Source: Mixophyes australis (Eukaryota; Chordata; Amphibia; Anura; Limnodynastidae). Taken from it: a stretch of DNA of 64,000 nucleotides. The translations under genes were made by a program, and so were the position numbers. The stretch's first letter is position 1; each line of letters opens with the position of its first letter. The stretch covers positions 341,725,875-341,789,874 of the forward strand of contig JAVHZZ010000003.1 of the NCBI GenBank assembly GCA_036250195.1, in the 5' to 3' direction. Below the pieces are notes generated by a model. The model was not told where the DNA came from, ran no database searches, and saw nothing but the letters and a program-made list of their open reading frames with translations. Shown here piece by piece: positions 34,312 through 46,334 of this stretch.

Positions 34312-34405
34312 TGTGAAAACATCACCTCAGCTCTCACATGTATCTTTATTGTGAAATTGTTTATTCTTTCCTCAAACAGCTAAATGTACCCCCTGTGTGT
34401 GTGTA

Positions 34406-34459
34406 AAAAAAAGTGATATATATAAATATATATATATATATATATCACTTTTTTTTTAA
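34406..34459. repeat. Palindromic A/T hairpin with (TA)n centre
   Basis: AAAAAAAAGTGATATATA and its complement flank a (TA)n centre. Can extrude as a hairpin. Confidence 0.7.
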
Positions 34460-34465
34460 ATCCTC

Positions 34466-34769
34466 CTTAACTTACCTTTCAGTTGCCTTCTTTCCTTTGT
34501 AGCTGTCGCTGTTGCTGTCCTACGCTGCTCCGTGCTGTGCTCACAGTGAATGTCAGGTCATCACGGCCGACACTCACTGAGAGCGCAGCACGGAAGAGGG
34601 GACCAGGAAGGGAGCTGGATCGCCACCTGACCTGAACGGTCAGGTGACCGCAAAAGGTAAGTTGTTTTTTTTTCTATTTTTTTTCTTTACAGGAGTCCTT
34701 GCCTCAGGCCCCCATGTCCAACTGGCCCCCGTGCACCTGCCCATCGTGCCCAGTCGGAAAGACGGCCCT
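34466..34769. mobile_element. Foldback segment ending in a hAT-like terminus
   Basis: AACTTACCTTTCAGTTGCC (34469) is mirrored by GGTGACCGCAAAAGGTAAGTT (to 34663), a foldback of about 195 bp with an inner inverted GTGCTG/CAGCAC pair. To its right the sequence runs to AGTCGGAAAGACGGCCCTG, which resembles the right end of hAT elements (complement CAGGGCCG). No partner left end was found, so the hAT copy is incomplete. Confidence 0.4.
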
Positions 34770-35898
34770 GCCTGGATCCTGTTTGACACCAATACAACTA
34801 TCTACCATTGGGACATTGAGGCACTACACACAGCACTCTGCAGCAATACCTAAGTACAGATAGGAATGAACTTCTGAGCAACAGAAAAATGTAACTTTAA
34901 AGTGCTGCCTACATTTAGAAGAATTTCCTTAATTTGTCTACTTCCATTTTTTCCTAAAATATTGCTTGTCTGGTCCTCACTCATTCATTAATTAACGGAT
35001 GCAAGTAAGAGGGCATTAAAACTGTGACAATTTTATATAACATTTGTTATTTTTAATACATCTTCTATTAATAAAAATGCGCCTTTAAAAGCATCTGGGT
35101 GATGCAAAAGGATTTGTCATGGAAAGTATAGGCCAATGTATGATTACCAGTTTCACCAATGATTCACATCACTGAAGTTGATTTACATATATTTTTTGCA
35201 TGTGGGTGCAATAACGAGACGCATGCGTATTCAATGTGAGAATGATTGCAGCACAATGAGTAAAATGTATTAACTTTAAAGGTAATTTTTAATTATTGCT
35301 AATTACCCAAAGGTGGCTAAATAATGTGGAAATAATTACAATAATGCTTTAATTATGAAAAAAGAATTTACAATTATGGTGTATAACACAAAGTATTTCG
35401 ACAAGGCAGAAAAGGGCTATGACAAAAAAAATGAATTAAAATCTGAAGAATAACTATTTCACATGAAATTGTTTTGTCTCGGCCTATTAAGCATTGGACA
35501 AGTTCAGTTCACAAGAGCACTCAGATGCCTATTTTTCAGTGCAACCTACATTCCGAAAACTGTCTTAGCAATGTCTAGAGCTCTGTTGTGAAAGGATTAA
35601 TTAGATAGGTCTGGCAAGTCTTAGCTGTTGATGATTAAACCTTATAGTAACTGCATACAATGCAGTGAGCAAAGCATATGCCTATTTACATCTTGTTTGT
35701 TTCTAACATCTCAATTTTTATCACTGAAATGAATTGGTAGAGAAGCTCAAAATTGGGATTGGTCTGAAAAGTGAGAGTGATGGGGACAGGAGAATTTTCT
35801 GCAACTCTCATTTATTAGTCGCTCATGGTGATGCCATTGTGTGACAAAACACAATATCATATACAAATCAATGAACAGAAATATAAAAGAACATGTTC
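34770..35898. other. No gene recognised
   Basis: AT-rich non-coding; no supported feature. Confidence 0.5.
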
Positions 35899-36051
35899 GT
35901 ATATACTCGAGTATAAGCCGACCCGAATATAAGCTGGGGCACCTAATTTTACCACAAAAAAACTGGGAAAACTTATTGACTCGAGTATAAACCTAGGGTG
36001 GGAAATGCTACTGGTAAATTTCCAAAATAAAAATATTGGGGGGGGGGGGGG
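35899..36051. repeat. Dispersed repeat with TATACTCGAGTATA palindrome
   Basis: Starts with a perfect 14-bp palindrome (35902-35915), followed by GCCGACCCGAATATAAGC, ACCTAATTTTACCACAAAAA, TTATTGACTCGAGTATAAAC and ending in 14 G (36038-36051). The GAGTATAAGCC word recurs three times. I have seen this sequence as a common vertebrate interspersed repeat but cannot name its class. Confidence 0.45.
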
Positions 36052-36163
36052 CTTCAATGCATTAGATAAATACACTCATTTTTTTTATTAAATCTGTTTG
36101 TAAGCTAATAAGAGACTATCAGTAAATGTTAATCTGGTGTGGAGGAGAGAGAGGGGTCATTCT

Positions 36164-36421
36164 TGCAAACTAGTTTTCTGTTTTGCACATAAGTTAAATA
36201 CTGACTGTTTTTTCATGTAGAACACAAATATCAACTTTAAATTTCAGTGTACAAATAAGCTATCAAGTATTTGTGTGCTACATGAATAAACAGTCAGTAT
36301 TTAACTTATGTGCAAAACAGAAAACTAGTTTGCACCCCTTGCATTGTATCATGGTTTTGTCCAGGAGACTGAAATAAGATACCTCTTCATTTAAGATCCT
36401 TAATGAATCAGGCCCCAGAAT
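36164..36421. mobile_element. MITE of the CCTGATTC family, copy 2, refolded
   Basis: The right half (36231-36421) follows the family order to CTTAATGAATCAGGCCCC. The left half is replaced by an inverted copy: 36164-36230 is the near-perfect complement of 36268-36333 (GTGTGCTACATGAA, AACAGTCAGTATTTAACTTATG, GCAAACTAG in mirror). The normal left end is missing. Confidence 0.7.
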
Positions 36422-38272
36422 TAAATAAACCCCTTAATACTTTAGGAAACACACATGACATGATGCCATATATTTACACAAAACACCTTAGTATGTTACA
36501 TAAATGGCGCTGTAATGCGTCAGTAGTCATTTTAACACTTGCTACATATGTATACATTTTTTAAAATGTAACTTATTGTGTGAAGTTGTCTGTTGTCTGT
36601 TCAGATGACTGTTCAGTATATTGTTGTGTCTATGTAACAGATCTGCTTTAAAGGCAAGTAGACATTTTCCATATTTGTTAAAAACATTTTACTTGAAACA
36701 TATTCTCATGTGTTTTCTTTTGTCACTGTCTTTATAGTAAAAATCATTACTTGATAGTTACAGCCTCTAGTGCAATTTTATTTAATTACTAATTTTTGTG
36801 TCTCTGAGACAAGATAATTTAGTTTCTTTATTGAGGTCACTGACAAACTATTAGTTTGTACAGCACAGCCTTACTACTAGAGCTTTAGGTTCTCCTAAAC
36901 GTTCTCAATTTCAGAGAATCAATACTGCAGTTTCAATGGCTGATCGTTACTTTTCCTTTTGATTCTAGTAATTGTTAGTTCTACTTGTTCTTATAATGCT
37001 CCATTTTTTTGACATGTATGCCATTTCTACATAAGCTATAATTAAATATGATCATAACTTGGCATTTCATTGTGTGCTTGCACAATTCTAACTCGAAGCT
37101 TCAGATTTAACTTCCTTTTTCAATTTTCTTTTCATACTATTATATTGTATACCTATCAATAGTTCTTAAGTTGATTGGATGAACTAGAGTCACTTTTTAC
37201 AAATTCAGTCTTGTATTATTAATACCTCTGCTGATATTTTAAGATTCTTTTCATTTTTTGGATTCCTTTTGATATGAATAGAAGTAGTTATAAAAAACGG
37301 GTTGGGTGTTAGAAGCCATCAAAGGGACCAGCAGCAGATGTAGTGCATTGGTGACATAGGAGGATATTAATATATGCACTTGCAGTTATTGCTGTATAGA
37401 GAGCTTTGTGTACTTTAGGCAGTTCCTTCTCTATTTGATCGTTTTGGGTACCCCTCCTGGTTATACATTTCTGGAATAAATAACAGGTCGGCAATAGATC
37501 AAGTAAAAAACAGTTATTGTGATAAAAACGTAAACTTAAGCACTTATAGTTTGGCGGAAGTATATCACATTAGGAACTTTCAGCAGCTATAGGCCAAACA
37601 AGAGGCCCTATTAACCTGAGTGCCCTGCGAACGTTTTAAAGTACACAAAGTTCCTCCTCTGAAAACTGGTGTATAAAAAAAAAACCCTAACTACGAGTCT
37701 TCCCTTATAAAGGTTGGGGACAGTATTTATTAATCAGCAGTAAAACTAAGTGCATATTATATATTTTTTTTTTTTATCACATTAAGGGGCATATTCAATT
37801 CTTTGTGTGCAATATTCCCACATACTTTGCTGTTTGCTTACTGTTTTCATGTATGTTATCTATGTCAATTATTTCACACGACAGAATCTGTGGTGCCATA
37901 GAAATAAATGATGATGTTGATGATAATGATAGACCTCTCTCCTGGGTAGCTCTGATTTTGTCGGATTTGGATTCTACTTGGCTGGCAGCTGTTGGACTGT
38001 AGCAGTTAAATCGCTGGTGGTAGTACAGTCTCTCTACTCTGCAATTCTGCTAAATACAAGTATATGCTGTGAGACAATGGAGAACACATTAAAATCTCTC
38101 AAGTCCAAACAGTAAAGTCAAGATTTTGATTGTTGGATCTCCATTAAAATCTCTTAATTTGTCTTTAGTAATAAGATATGCACTTCTGTTGGCAATATAC
38201 TTATAACACTGGCAATTTATTATGCTATATATCTACTTTAGCATACACTCTGTATTAAAAACACAGAGGGCC
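36422..38272. other. No gene; two small repeat fragments
   Basis: A single Harbinger-type end (TTAAGGGGCATATTCAATT) at about 37782-37801 without a partner, and a SINE/LINE-type tail (GAAATAAATGATGATG) at about 37898-37930. Otherwise AT-rich. Confidence 0.45.
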
Positions 38273-38578
38273 TGAGTCATAAAGGAGAGCTAAGCATAAA
38301 AAAGGAGCAACTGTGCACCTGGTCAAAACCATGTTGCGTTGGAGCGGGAGGTAAGTTTAAAATGTGGGGGCAGATTTAAAATTGGGATAGGGCATGTCCT
38401 AGATAAACTTTAAACTTCAGTGTGAAAAATAAAGCTATCAAGTATTTTTTTGCTACATGAAAAAACAGCCAGTATTTAACTTATGTACAAAATAATAAAC
38501 TAATATGCACCGATTGCTTTGTAACATGGTTTGTCCAGGAGCAAACTTACTCCTTTTTTTGCTCTACCCTGATTCCCA
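38273..38578. mobile_element. MITE of the CCTGATTC family, copy 3
   Basis: Begins GGGCCTGAGTCATAAAGG, ends CTCTACCCTGATTCCC. Contains AAAACCATGTTGCGTTGG, GATAGGGCATGTCCTAG, CTATCAAGTATT and an uninterrupted AGTATTTAACTTATGTAC then AAAATAATAAAC. That last stretch is the empty version of the site that holds the 41-bp insertion at 53513. Confidence 0.75.
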
Positions 38579-40848
38579 CAGCAAGTAATCCACAATCTAA
38601 ATAAACTAAACTACATCATTATGCTGTTGTGTGTTGTACTGAGATACATGCTACAATTCCATGTTATAACCAGATATATAAGTACTGTATGTTAAATGCT
38701 GTGGATTTCCTATAGTTTCCAGGGATATCCATTCTTTACTTACTCATTATTCTACAAGTTTCATATCCTTTTAGAAACCAATTATCCAGAGGATATAGAA
38801 AACCACAATTTGAAAAGTTAAATAATTGCTGCTACACTGTGATAATGTCAGTGTTTCTTCCTACAATCACTGTGAGGAGCAGTGTTAAATCATTTAATGA
38901 GGAGGAAAATACAGGTGCATGAGTGCGAGAAAAGACAAATCTGTAAATGTACTTTTCTATATTTTTGGCACAGTGCTCAAAACAACATAAAATGCCTTAT
39001 TTGAAAACCTCAAAGCACCAAGAATTTCAAATAATATACCCAATTAACTGTATGTACAAGCTATGTTCCAAATTGTGTTTTATGGACATAGAAGAAACAC
39101 GCTTTGATACAGAATATAAGGTAAATTCTTTCTCTTCTCCAAAACAGCCAGTATGCAGTGCTTTTATAACATTCAGGGGCATTACTACCACGTAACACTA
39201 ATACACAGCTACAATTTATTTTAATAGTAGCATTGCTTTTGTAATTTCATAGCTGTTAACAACATTAAAGTTAAATTGTGGTGTAAGAATGGTCACAATA
39301 ACAACTAAAATCACTGTAATAATAGCACATAAATATCGAAAATGACGTTACATGATTTACTAAAGACCATAAACACATGTGCTCTATATGAGCGCTATAG
39401 AGATAATGTGCCACCTACTATAAATTATAAGGATATTATAAGTCATCGAGGAGTTAAGTGAGCATGAAACTGCAAGCTTAGAGCTTTTATGCATGTAATG
39501 GATTTCCAATGTCACTTTTAATATACATAACAATTTACAGTAGGTGTGTGTTATTCCCTATAATACAGAAGTTTTCATAATGAACACCGAAGTGAAGACA
39601 TTAGCCATTGATTGTAAGCAATGACATCAGAACTGTTTATACTGATATAACTTATAGAAATTTATATTTATATTACCGTCACTTGTGTATTATAGAGTCT
39701 TTAAAAAAGCATGTAGCATCCTGACTTAAAGCTTTACAAGATAGTCTGCTTATCAATCATAAAATATATATGAAAAGGTGTTCTTTATAATATATTATTA
39801 ATGTACTTAAAAGGAGTCTTGAAATTGTGAAGCAGAAAGAATACTACTATTTGATGATAACATAGCATAATTCAATTAAAGTACCAAATTTTGTATTTTT
39901 AAGTGTTGTTTTTTTGTGTTGGATGTGCAGGATACATTTACTCATATGAATATGATTCTCTTGTCAGCGGGTAATTACTTATTTAAATATTGCTATTATG
40001 TACAGCCCAGTTCACAGGAAAAATTCACCTACAATCAGATTTACTGATTAATTATTCTGCATTCAAAGTCATAAAAAACTATTATTTTAGAAAATATTGT
40101 TTCAAAAATGTTTAATTGTTTAAGCCAATTGTGCTGTGTTACAATATATTTTGCAAGTATTATTTCTGCCCTTATAGTGAATTATGACTAAAATTTGAAC
40201 TTTGAATAAATATATTTCAGGCTGAAGTCTAAGAAACAATCTATTTACAGCTTTGTATTCCATTGACTATGGTGCTGGTCCTGATACACAGAATTTTTAT
40301 GGTTTTCTATGGATCTAATTACAGCATATATATAAAGAGAGAGACTGTGAAAATACCAGGTTTATCTTGCTGAACTATTCCCACTTAGCACTGGATGGTC
40401 ACTCAAGGTTGCCTTACTATGCCGGTGAAGTACACCCAGTACCTTTTAGGGGTTTACCAATCACTCAGGCAAAGCAGTTATCAAGTACAACACTATTCTA
40501 CAATACACCAAAATAAAAAACATTTTAAATAATGCCAGGAAAATTTAACACACAGTCTGTCACTAGCCCAAAGAAATATAGTAACCTTTTGTCCTGGTTG
40601 TCCTGGAGTCCCAGTTGCTTGGCACAATGTTCTTCCCCACTGTCAGTTTGATAGAAATCTGAAACAAAGCCCCCTGCTCCAGCAAGCCCATTAAGCTGCT
40701 AGACTCACAGGGTGATGCGCTAAGGAAGTGTGAACCAGCACTAGTCCAGCAGAAGCCAAAAACTACAATGCATGGAGCCTCCAACACAGTAATCGCTGCA
40801 CAGTTAGATTTCCCATACTCTTGGGACTTGCTTAGATATACCACCCCA
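38579..40848. other. No gene recognised
   Basis: Long AT-rich stretch, no repeats with clear ends and no credible frame. The 93-codon frame at 40563-40844 has no recognised domain. Confidence 0.5.
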
Positions 40849-40858
40849 CAGGGATATA

Positions 40859-40897
<39 letters not shown>

Positions 40898-40903
40898 GTA
40901 TAT
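40849..40903. repeat. (TA)n microsatellite
   Basis: Alternating TA with GTA and CGTA interruptions near its ends. Confidence 0.9.
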
Positions 40904-41107
40904 GCGCCTGTATGTAAAACTTTATTCACTGTATCTAACATACTAACCAAGTCAGCTGTGGATTAATGCAATCCTTTGTATAAAAAGTTCTGCAGGCTTT
41001 TTGTCATCGCTAATTGGAAGTCATCTCTTCACCATTAGATTTGACATTCATGGATTGTGGATTTTTAACAATAACAGAAAAGTGGATACAGTTTTACATG
41101 TTCTAAT

Positions 41108-42261
41108 CAGGGCCGGATTTACCGCTATGCAACCTAGGCACCTGCCTAGGGTCTAGCGGCTCTCAGGGGGGCACAGCTGGGAGGGACAGGAGCACCCCCC
41201 CCGCGACTTGTGCGGACTGACCGAGGAGGAGCAGCGAGAGACGAAAGGCAATAGAAAGGTAAGTAAAACAACGGAGGGACAGAGGTGGTGATGGTGAAGG
41301 GGCACAGAAGTGGTGATGGTGATGGGCACAGAGGTGGTGATGGGCACAGAGGTGGTGATGGTGAAGGGCACAGAGGTGGTGATGGTGATTGGCACAGAAG
41401 TGGTGATGGTGAAGGGCACAGAGGTGGTGATGGTGAAGGGGCACATAATTGGTGATGGTGATTGGCACAGAGGTGGTAATGGGCACAGAGGTGGTAATGG
41501 GCACAGAGGTGGTGATGGGCACAGAGGTGGTGATGGTGAAGGGCACAGAGGTGGTGATGGTGAAGAGGCACAGAGGTGGTGATGGTGATTGGCACAGAAG
41601 TGGTGATGGTGATTGGCACAGAAGTGGTGATGGTGAAGGGCACAGAGGTGGTGATGGTGAAGGGCACAGAGGTGGTGATGGGCACAGAGGTGGTGATGAT
41701 GATTGGCACAGAGGTGGTGATGGTGATTGGCACAGAGGTGGTGATGGGCACAGAGGTGATGGTGAAAGGGCACATGTGATATTGTGAAGGGGCAAAAGTG
41801 ACAATAAAGGGGCACAGTGTGATGATAGAGGGACAAAAGTGACAAGAGCACATACTTGGATTTATGCGTATTATTTTTGCAAACAACTTAAGTAAGTATT
41901 TCTGCCCTGACTTCAATATTTATTAAGCTGTTTTGACCCAACTACTTAAAAAAACGGGACTGCTTGGTAATTATTTAGGGGTGCCTTTTTCTGCAGCAGG
42001 GTGGCCTTGCTCTTTTCACATGTTAGGTACGCCCCCAAAGATGCAAACCACGCCCTCATCTCCTTTGGCGGCGGCACATGCTTTCATATCTACTTAACTA
42101 TAGGGGTATATGGTAGGCATGCAGCGGCACATGCTTTCACTTCTACGTAACTATAGGGGTATATGGTAGGCTGCAAAAATATAGTGCTATGGATTGTTTC
42201 AGGGAGGGGGCCCAAAAACAGTATCCTGCCTAGGGCCCTATGAGGTCTAAATCCAGCTCTG
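41108..42261. mobile_element. Non-autonomous hAT element with minisatellite core
   Basis: Ends CAGGGCCGGATTTA on the left and TAAATCCAGCTCTG on the right are inverted repeats of hAT type; CTGCCTAGGG words near both ends also mirror each other. The element is flanked by identical 8-mers GTTCTAAT (41100-41107 and 42262-42269), the exact 8-bp target duplication expected of hAT. The centre is a minisatellite (41277-41772). No transposase. Several 200-codon frames of H/P/L or G/D/V repeats come from the minisatellite. Confidence 0.9.
41277..41772. repeat. Minisatellite, 24-bp unit with 18-bp variants
   Basis: Units of GGTGGTGATGGTGAAGGGCA then CAGA, with shorter GGTGGTGATGGGCACAGA variants interspersed. 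Flanking units at 41775-41850 are older (AAGGGGCACAGTGTGATGAT) and match the unit of the array at 8877-9440 in complement. Confidence 0.9.
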
Positions 42262-42587
42262 GTTCTAATATTGATTTATTTGGGACTTGGTTGAGTTCTA
42301 TATGGTTTTTGTTGCAGATTTTGAGTTTGTTACCCTATATGAAAAGGAATAAGCTTTTTTGTTTTTGCAGTTTTTGCAGTTTTGATTTTATTTAGAAATT
42401 CTTAGGGAATGGCAACATTTCCCTGCAATTATAACAGCTGGATTACATTGCATGTATTATAAATCATTTATAAGCACCCGTGATCACAGTTATATCTTCT
42501 TATGTTATATAATAGGGTTGATTAATATGTTTTTAAACAGTAATAGATTGGACTAAGCAGCATTTCACACCATTCAGAATCAGATTT

Positions 42588-42767
42588 TATGGGGCATATT
42601 CAATTAGTTCCGTGATCGCGGTAACGAGCAGAGTGTGCATTACCGAAGGTAATTGGGTACCGCAATATTGCGGAAAATCATCCTTTTTTGCAGTGTCGCG
42701 GATTACCTTTGCGCCCCATTCCGGCACGTTACCGCGATTCCAGAGCCTAATTGGATGTGCCCCTAAA
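42588..42767. mobile_element. MITE, Harbinger-like ends
   Basis: Ends GGGGCATATTCAATTAG and CTAATTGGATGTGCCCC are inverted. Interior has mirrored CGCGGTAA/TTACCGCG words, so it folds. About 180 bp. No clear 3-bp duplication remains because the right flank was interrupted by the next element. Confidence 0.65.
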
Positions 42768-42768
42768 T

Positions 42769-42924
42769 CAGGGCCGTAACTAGGGCTGTGCCACAGGGGT
42801 GATCGCCCAGGGCGCAACGCTGAAGGGGGGCGCAATTTAGGAATACTTTAGGTTCATTTGAGGGCTAGGGGGGCGGCATATGTCTTTCTCGCCCCAGGCG
42901 CTAGAATTATACGTTACGGCTCTG
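42769..42924. mobile_element. Small hAT MITE with perfect 8-bp target duplication
   Basis: Ends CAGGGCCGTAACTA and CGTTACGGCTCTG are inverted. Flanks are identical: CCCTAAAT at 42761-42768 and 42925-42932. The target site is the last bases of the preceding MITE plus adjacent DNA, so this insertion is the younger of the two. Confidence 0.9.
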
Positions 42925-42932
42925 CCCTAAAT

Positions 42933-44119
42933 GTAATAACATACAAAATGACCTGCGAACTCAGATACTTAAAATTCACTCCAGCCTCATGAGGTGCAGT
43001 TGCTGTGGGATCCAGTTTCCCTAGCAGTCTCAGACCATATAATAATTTTCCTATACCTTGAGCATCTTGATGTCCAGTGCCTGCACTGATATTAAATGTA
43101 AATGTTAATGTTAAAAAAAACATGTGTAGTGTGTTTGTGTGAGTGAGAAGTTTGTTTATACAGTAGTTTAAGTTACATAGTTTATCATTTTTTTCTTCAT
43201 TTCTTCACTTATAGTTTCCCACTGCAGGTAATATCCTGCAGTGGGAAATGGGAATATCCAGAAAAGTAAAATTCTCTATTGGCAGCTACCCAACGTCAGG
43301 CAAAAACTACATAGTAGCATTTTCACTCAAATAAATATTTTTTTCTTTCTGCAGAGATAAATATAAAATCTTTTCTTTACAGGAATCTTAGTTTGAATGT
43401 GAATGCATGATAAATGTGCTCAGCATTGTAGCCACCAATAAAGATTTTGTTTTAATTTTTAATCACATACATATGAGGTTTTGGTGTAAATATGAATTAT
43501 TTTGCAGGGAAGACTTGCTGTAAGTGTGCTGTTCATGGTATAGGTTGATTTTAATTTTACAGCTGGGAGCAGTAACGTAGCTTGCACTAAATAACATTGC
43601 TTTGAAGAAAAAAAAATCACTGGGTACAGTGGTGAGTGATATTTGTGTTTATCACTTAAATAATAATGACAGTGTCAACTGTATGCCAAAAGAATTCTTC
43701 CCCACCCGCTGGATTTACAATATTCTCAGAGAATTAAACATTGAATATAATAATAACATGTAGCCTGGAGTACAAATGTTGTCACAAGTAAGTCATGATT
43801 CTTGACAGTTTGGTCATTGTTCTCACTCAAGTAGATATTTCAGTGTTTAAGGAATATTCTCATGCTGAATGTTGTAGAATTTTAAAATGAACCTGATACA
43901 TACAGATATAGCAGATTTTAACTATACCAATATCATGATGATGATGATCATCATCATTTATTTGCATAAACCCTGCAGCACCGGACATTCAGAGTTACAA
44001 ATCACACAAAAATCACACACTGGGTGATGACAAAATAATTAATAAGTGTTTTAGTAATGTCATGAGTGATAAAGGGGTATTTTCTGGCAATGATTTTAAG
44101 GAGGGAGTATTAGGATCCG
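42933..44119. other. No gene; one tail fragment
   Basis: AT-rich. A (TGATGA)(TCATCA) junction at 43936-43962 followed by TTTATTTGCATAAACCCTGC looks like a decayed SINE/LINE tail on the minus strand. Confidence 0.45.
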
Positions 44120-44580
44120 GCAGAGATGCAGGACTGTGTCATCAGTCAGAGTTTCAATCACATCAGTAATGTGGTTTTCAATTGTTAAATTTGTGATTAG
44201 GTCGTTTCTGCATTGGGCATGGCCAGGCTGCAATCAGCAGTGTAATATGTTCTATCACTGCATCTTAGACACAGCTGTCAATCATTCAGTTAGGCTGCTG
44301 CTATTGAATACTTGTGCTATAAAAAGCTTCCTGCTCCTCCTTCCTGTGCTGGTTTTAATTTATCTCTGTTAGAGTATGTTTGTTCTCTGTTTGAATATTT
44401 TGGATTTTGACCTTGGATTGGATTTTGCTCGTGCTATGCCTGCCTCAACCTTCGGATTATATTTTGAACTTTGCTAGATCTCAGCCTGTCATGATTTTGA
44501 ATTTATATTGACTTGTTCTTGCCTAAGGCCTGGGGGCACCTAAATAACCTAAGCAACCCACGCTCTATAAGAACGGGGGC
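44120..44580 (+). mobile_element. LTR-like segment, possibly Ty3/gypsy
   Basis: A GTGCTATAAAAAGC TATA-like box near 44318 is followed by pyrimidine-rich phrases (GACCTTGGATTGGATTTTGC, GCCTGCCTCAACCTTCGG) of the kind seen in the solo LTR at 5.4 kb in its sense direction. Ends and target duplication were not found. Confidence 0.35.
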
Positions 44581-44599
44581 TGCTATAGGTGAAGAACTC

Positions 44600-46055
44600 T
44601 GCAAACTGGCTCTGCAGGTCTTAGAGATGGCATACCAGTATTGTAACAAGGGGCAGCTTGACTGGGTGTGTGGAGTGGAGGCTATATTGAAAGTGGCAGA
44701 GAGGTAAAGGAAAATGAGTAAGAAGTGACTCATTGACTTAGCCATAAGTAGATCATTGGTCACTTTGGATAGGACAGTTTTGGTGAAGTGTAAAGAGCAA
44801 AAGCCCAATTGTAGAGGGTCAAGAAGAGAGTGAGTGGAAGACAGTGGGTCAGGCAGTTGTACACAATCAAGTAGTATGGGAAGAGATAAATGAGTCTGTA
44901 GCTGAGATGTAGATACAGAGAAATAGAGTAATGAGATGGTTTCTTAAGGGTAGAAGAGACCATTACATATTTTAAGATGAAAGGGAAAGTGCCAGATCAG
45001 AGGGACAAGTTGAAGAGGTGAACTAGGTGCAGGCAAGCATTGGTGATTAGTGGTGGATAGATGAGAGGTGATGTGAAGGTAAAGGTTGATGGGGGGTGAT
45101 GAATCTGGCAAGGTGAGATTTATTGATGGATGGAGTTGATTTTTACTTTGAAGTAGATGGCAAAGTCATAAGGAATGCTGGAGAAAGGGGAAGGTGATGG
45201 GCTGGATAGGGAAGAGAATTGATGGTGGCAAAGAAGCAAATTGAGTTAGTTGACTGGGTGAATATTAGGGATTTAACATAGGTTTGCTACTTTAGATAGA
45301 GAGGGTGGTATAATTAGATAATAGGATAAGTTAGTAGTGGAGGAAGTCAACTTTGGAGAGATTCTCTCCATTGGTCCTTAGTGGTGCAGAAGCATTTTTT
45401 GCAGCTGACAGGTCTGTTTGGATAGCCAGTATTGGGATTTGGATAGGTTGAGATAATGTATGGTGGTTAGAGCTGTCTCATCTAGAGTTGCAGAATAAGA
45501 TTGCAGTATTAGTGCAGTACAGGGTAAAAATAAAATATAGGAGTAGTTCAAGAGATGCTGAGAAAAGAAAGCCATTTAGTTGACACTGTGTGCACATTGA
45601 TTTGGGTGCAGAATGCAAGGTGAGGTAGAAGGAAAGGAGTTTGTGGTCAGAGACCAAGAAAGTAGAGTTGGTAAAGCTGGAGATTGCACAGACATGGGAC
45701 AACATGAGGTCTAGGGAGTGTGCATCTCGATGGGTGGAAGAAGATGTCTACTGGGAAAGACCACAGTAGAAAGTAACATTGAAGAGTTTATATACAGCAG
45801 CATGATTGTTGATGGGAATTCTGAAATCCTCAGGAAAAAGAGTGAGTGTGTTAATGAAAAGGAGGTGAGAAAGCCAGGTGGTAAAGTTGTTGAGGAATTG
45901 AGAAAATGGGTTTGAGGGTGATAGATAACAGTAGTGTGGAAGTGGAGTGCAGAGAAGAGATACACGGTATGGACTTCAAATGAGGGGAAGGAGAGGGTAG
46001 GTTCTGGTGGCATTGCATGGAAGATGGAACCATCTACCTCCCAAAAGGCTTCTTA
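44600..46055 (-). pseudogene. LINE (L2-like) ORF2 fragment: endonuclease and RT start
   Basis: Minus-strand frames in order: 46013-45711 covers the apurinic-type endonuclease middle; 45705-45478 ends with LVSDHKLLSF-like sequence, the conserved SDH near the endonuclease C-terminus; 45575-45378 is the linker with a YN-L--LD-(A) pattern; 44808-44650 reads [11 protein letters not shown], then [11 protein letters not shown] and YLSATFNIA, the first RT blocks where intact L2 elements have DLSAAFD. Frames are broken by shifts and stops. The RT catalytic box and 3' end are missing. It could belong to the same LINE family as the 3' ends at 25.5 and 52.3 kb, but they do not overlap. Confidence 0.75.
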
Positions 46056-46334
46056 TGCAATATGTTCTTCAGAAACTGAGAAAAGTAACCATTTAAGTAG
46101 GGATTTACTAAGAGGTCTTGTAAAAGGCAGAATAGAAATTCGCCTTCATGTTAGGTATTCTAGTTCTTCAATATCTTCTAAAACAAAATACCTTCTGTAT
46201 CAAGTTAGAGCTAAGGGATATCATTCATGTGATAAGAGAGGCCAGATATATCAGTGGACGCTTATTGTTATTATTATTTGGCCTCTCCATACACATTCTC
46301 AAGGGCAAATTTTGTTCTTTTTGTAGGACATTAA

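Noticed and set aside
41277..41772. Regularly spaced short repeats, CRISPR-like at first sight
   Set aside because: Units are contiguous with no unique spacers; eukaryotic minisatellite.
41146..41916. Three overlapping frames of 213-256 codons (minus) and G/D/V-rich frames (plus)
   Set aside because: Translation of the 24-bp minisatellite inside the hAT element.
44120..44580. Promoter of a host gene (TATAAAAAG with downstream GC-rich sequence)
   Set aside because: The downstream phrases match LTR R/U5-type sequence and no host exon follows.
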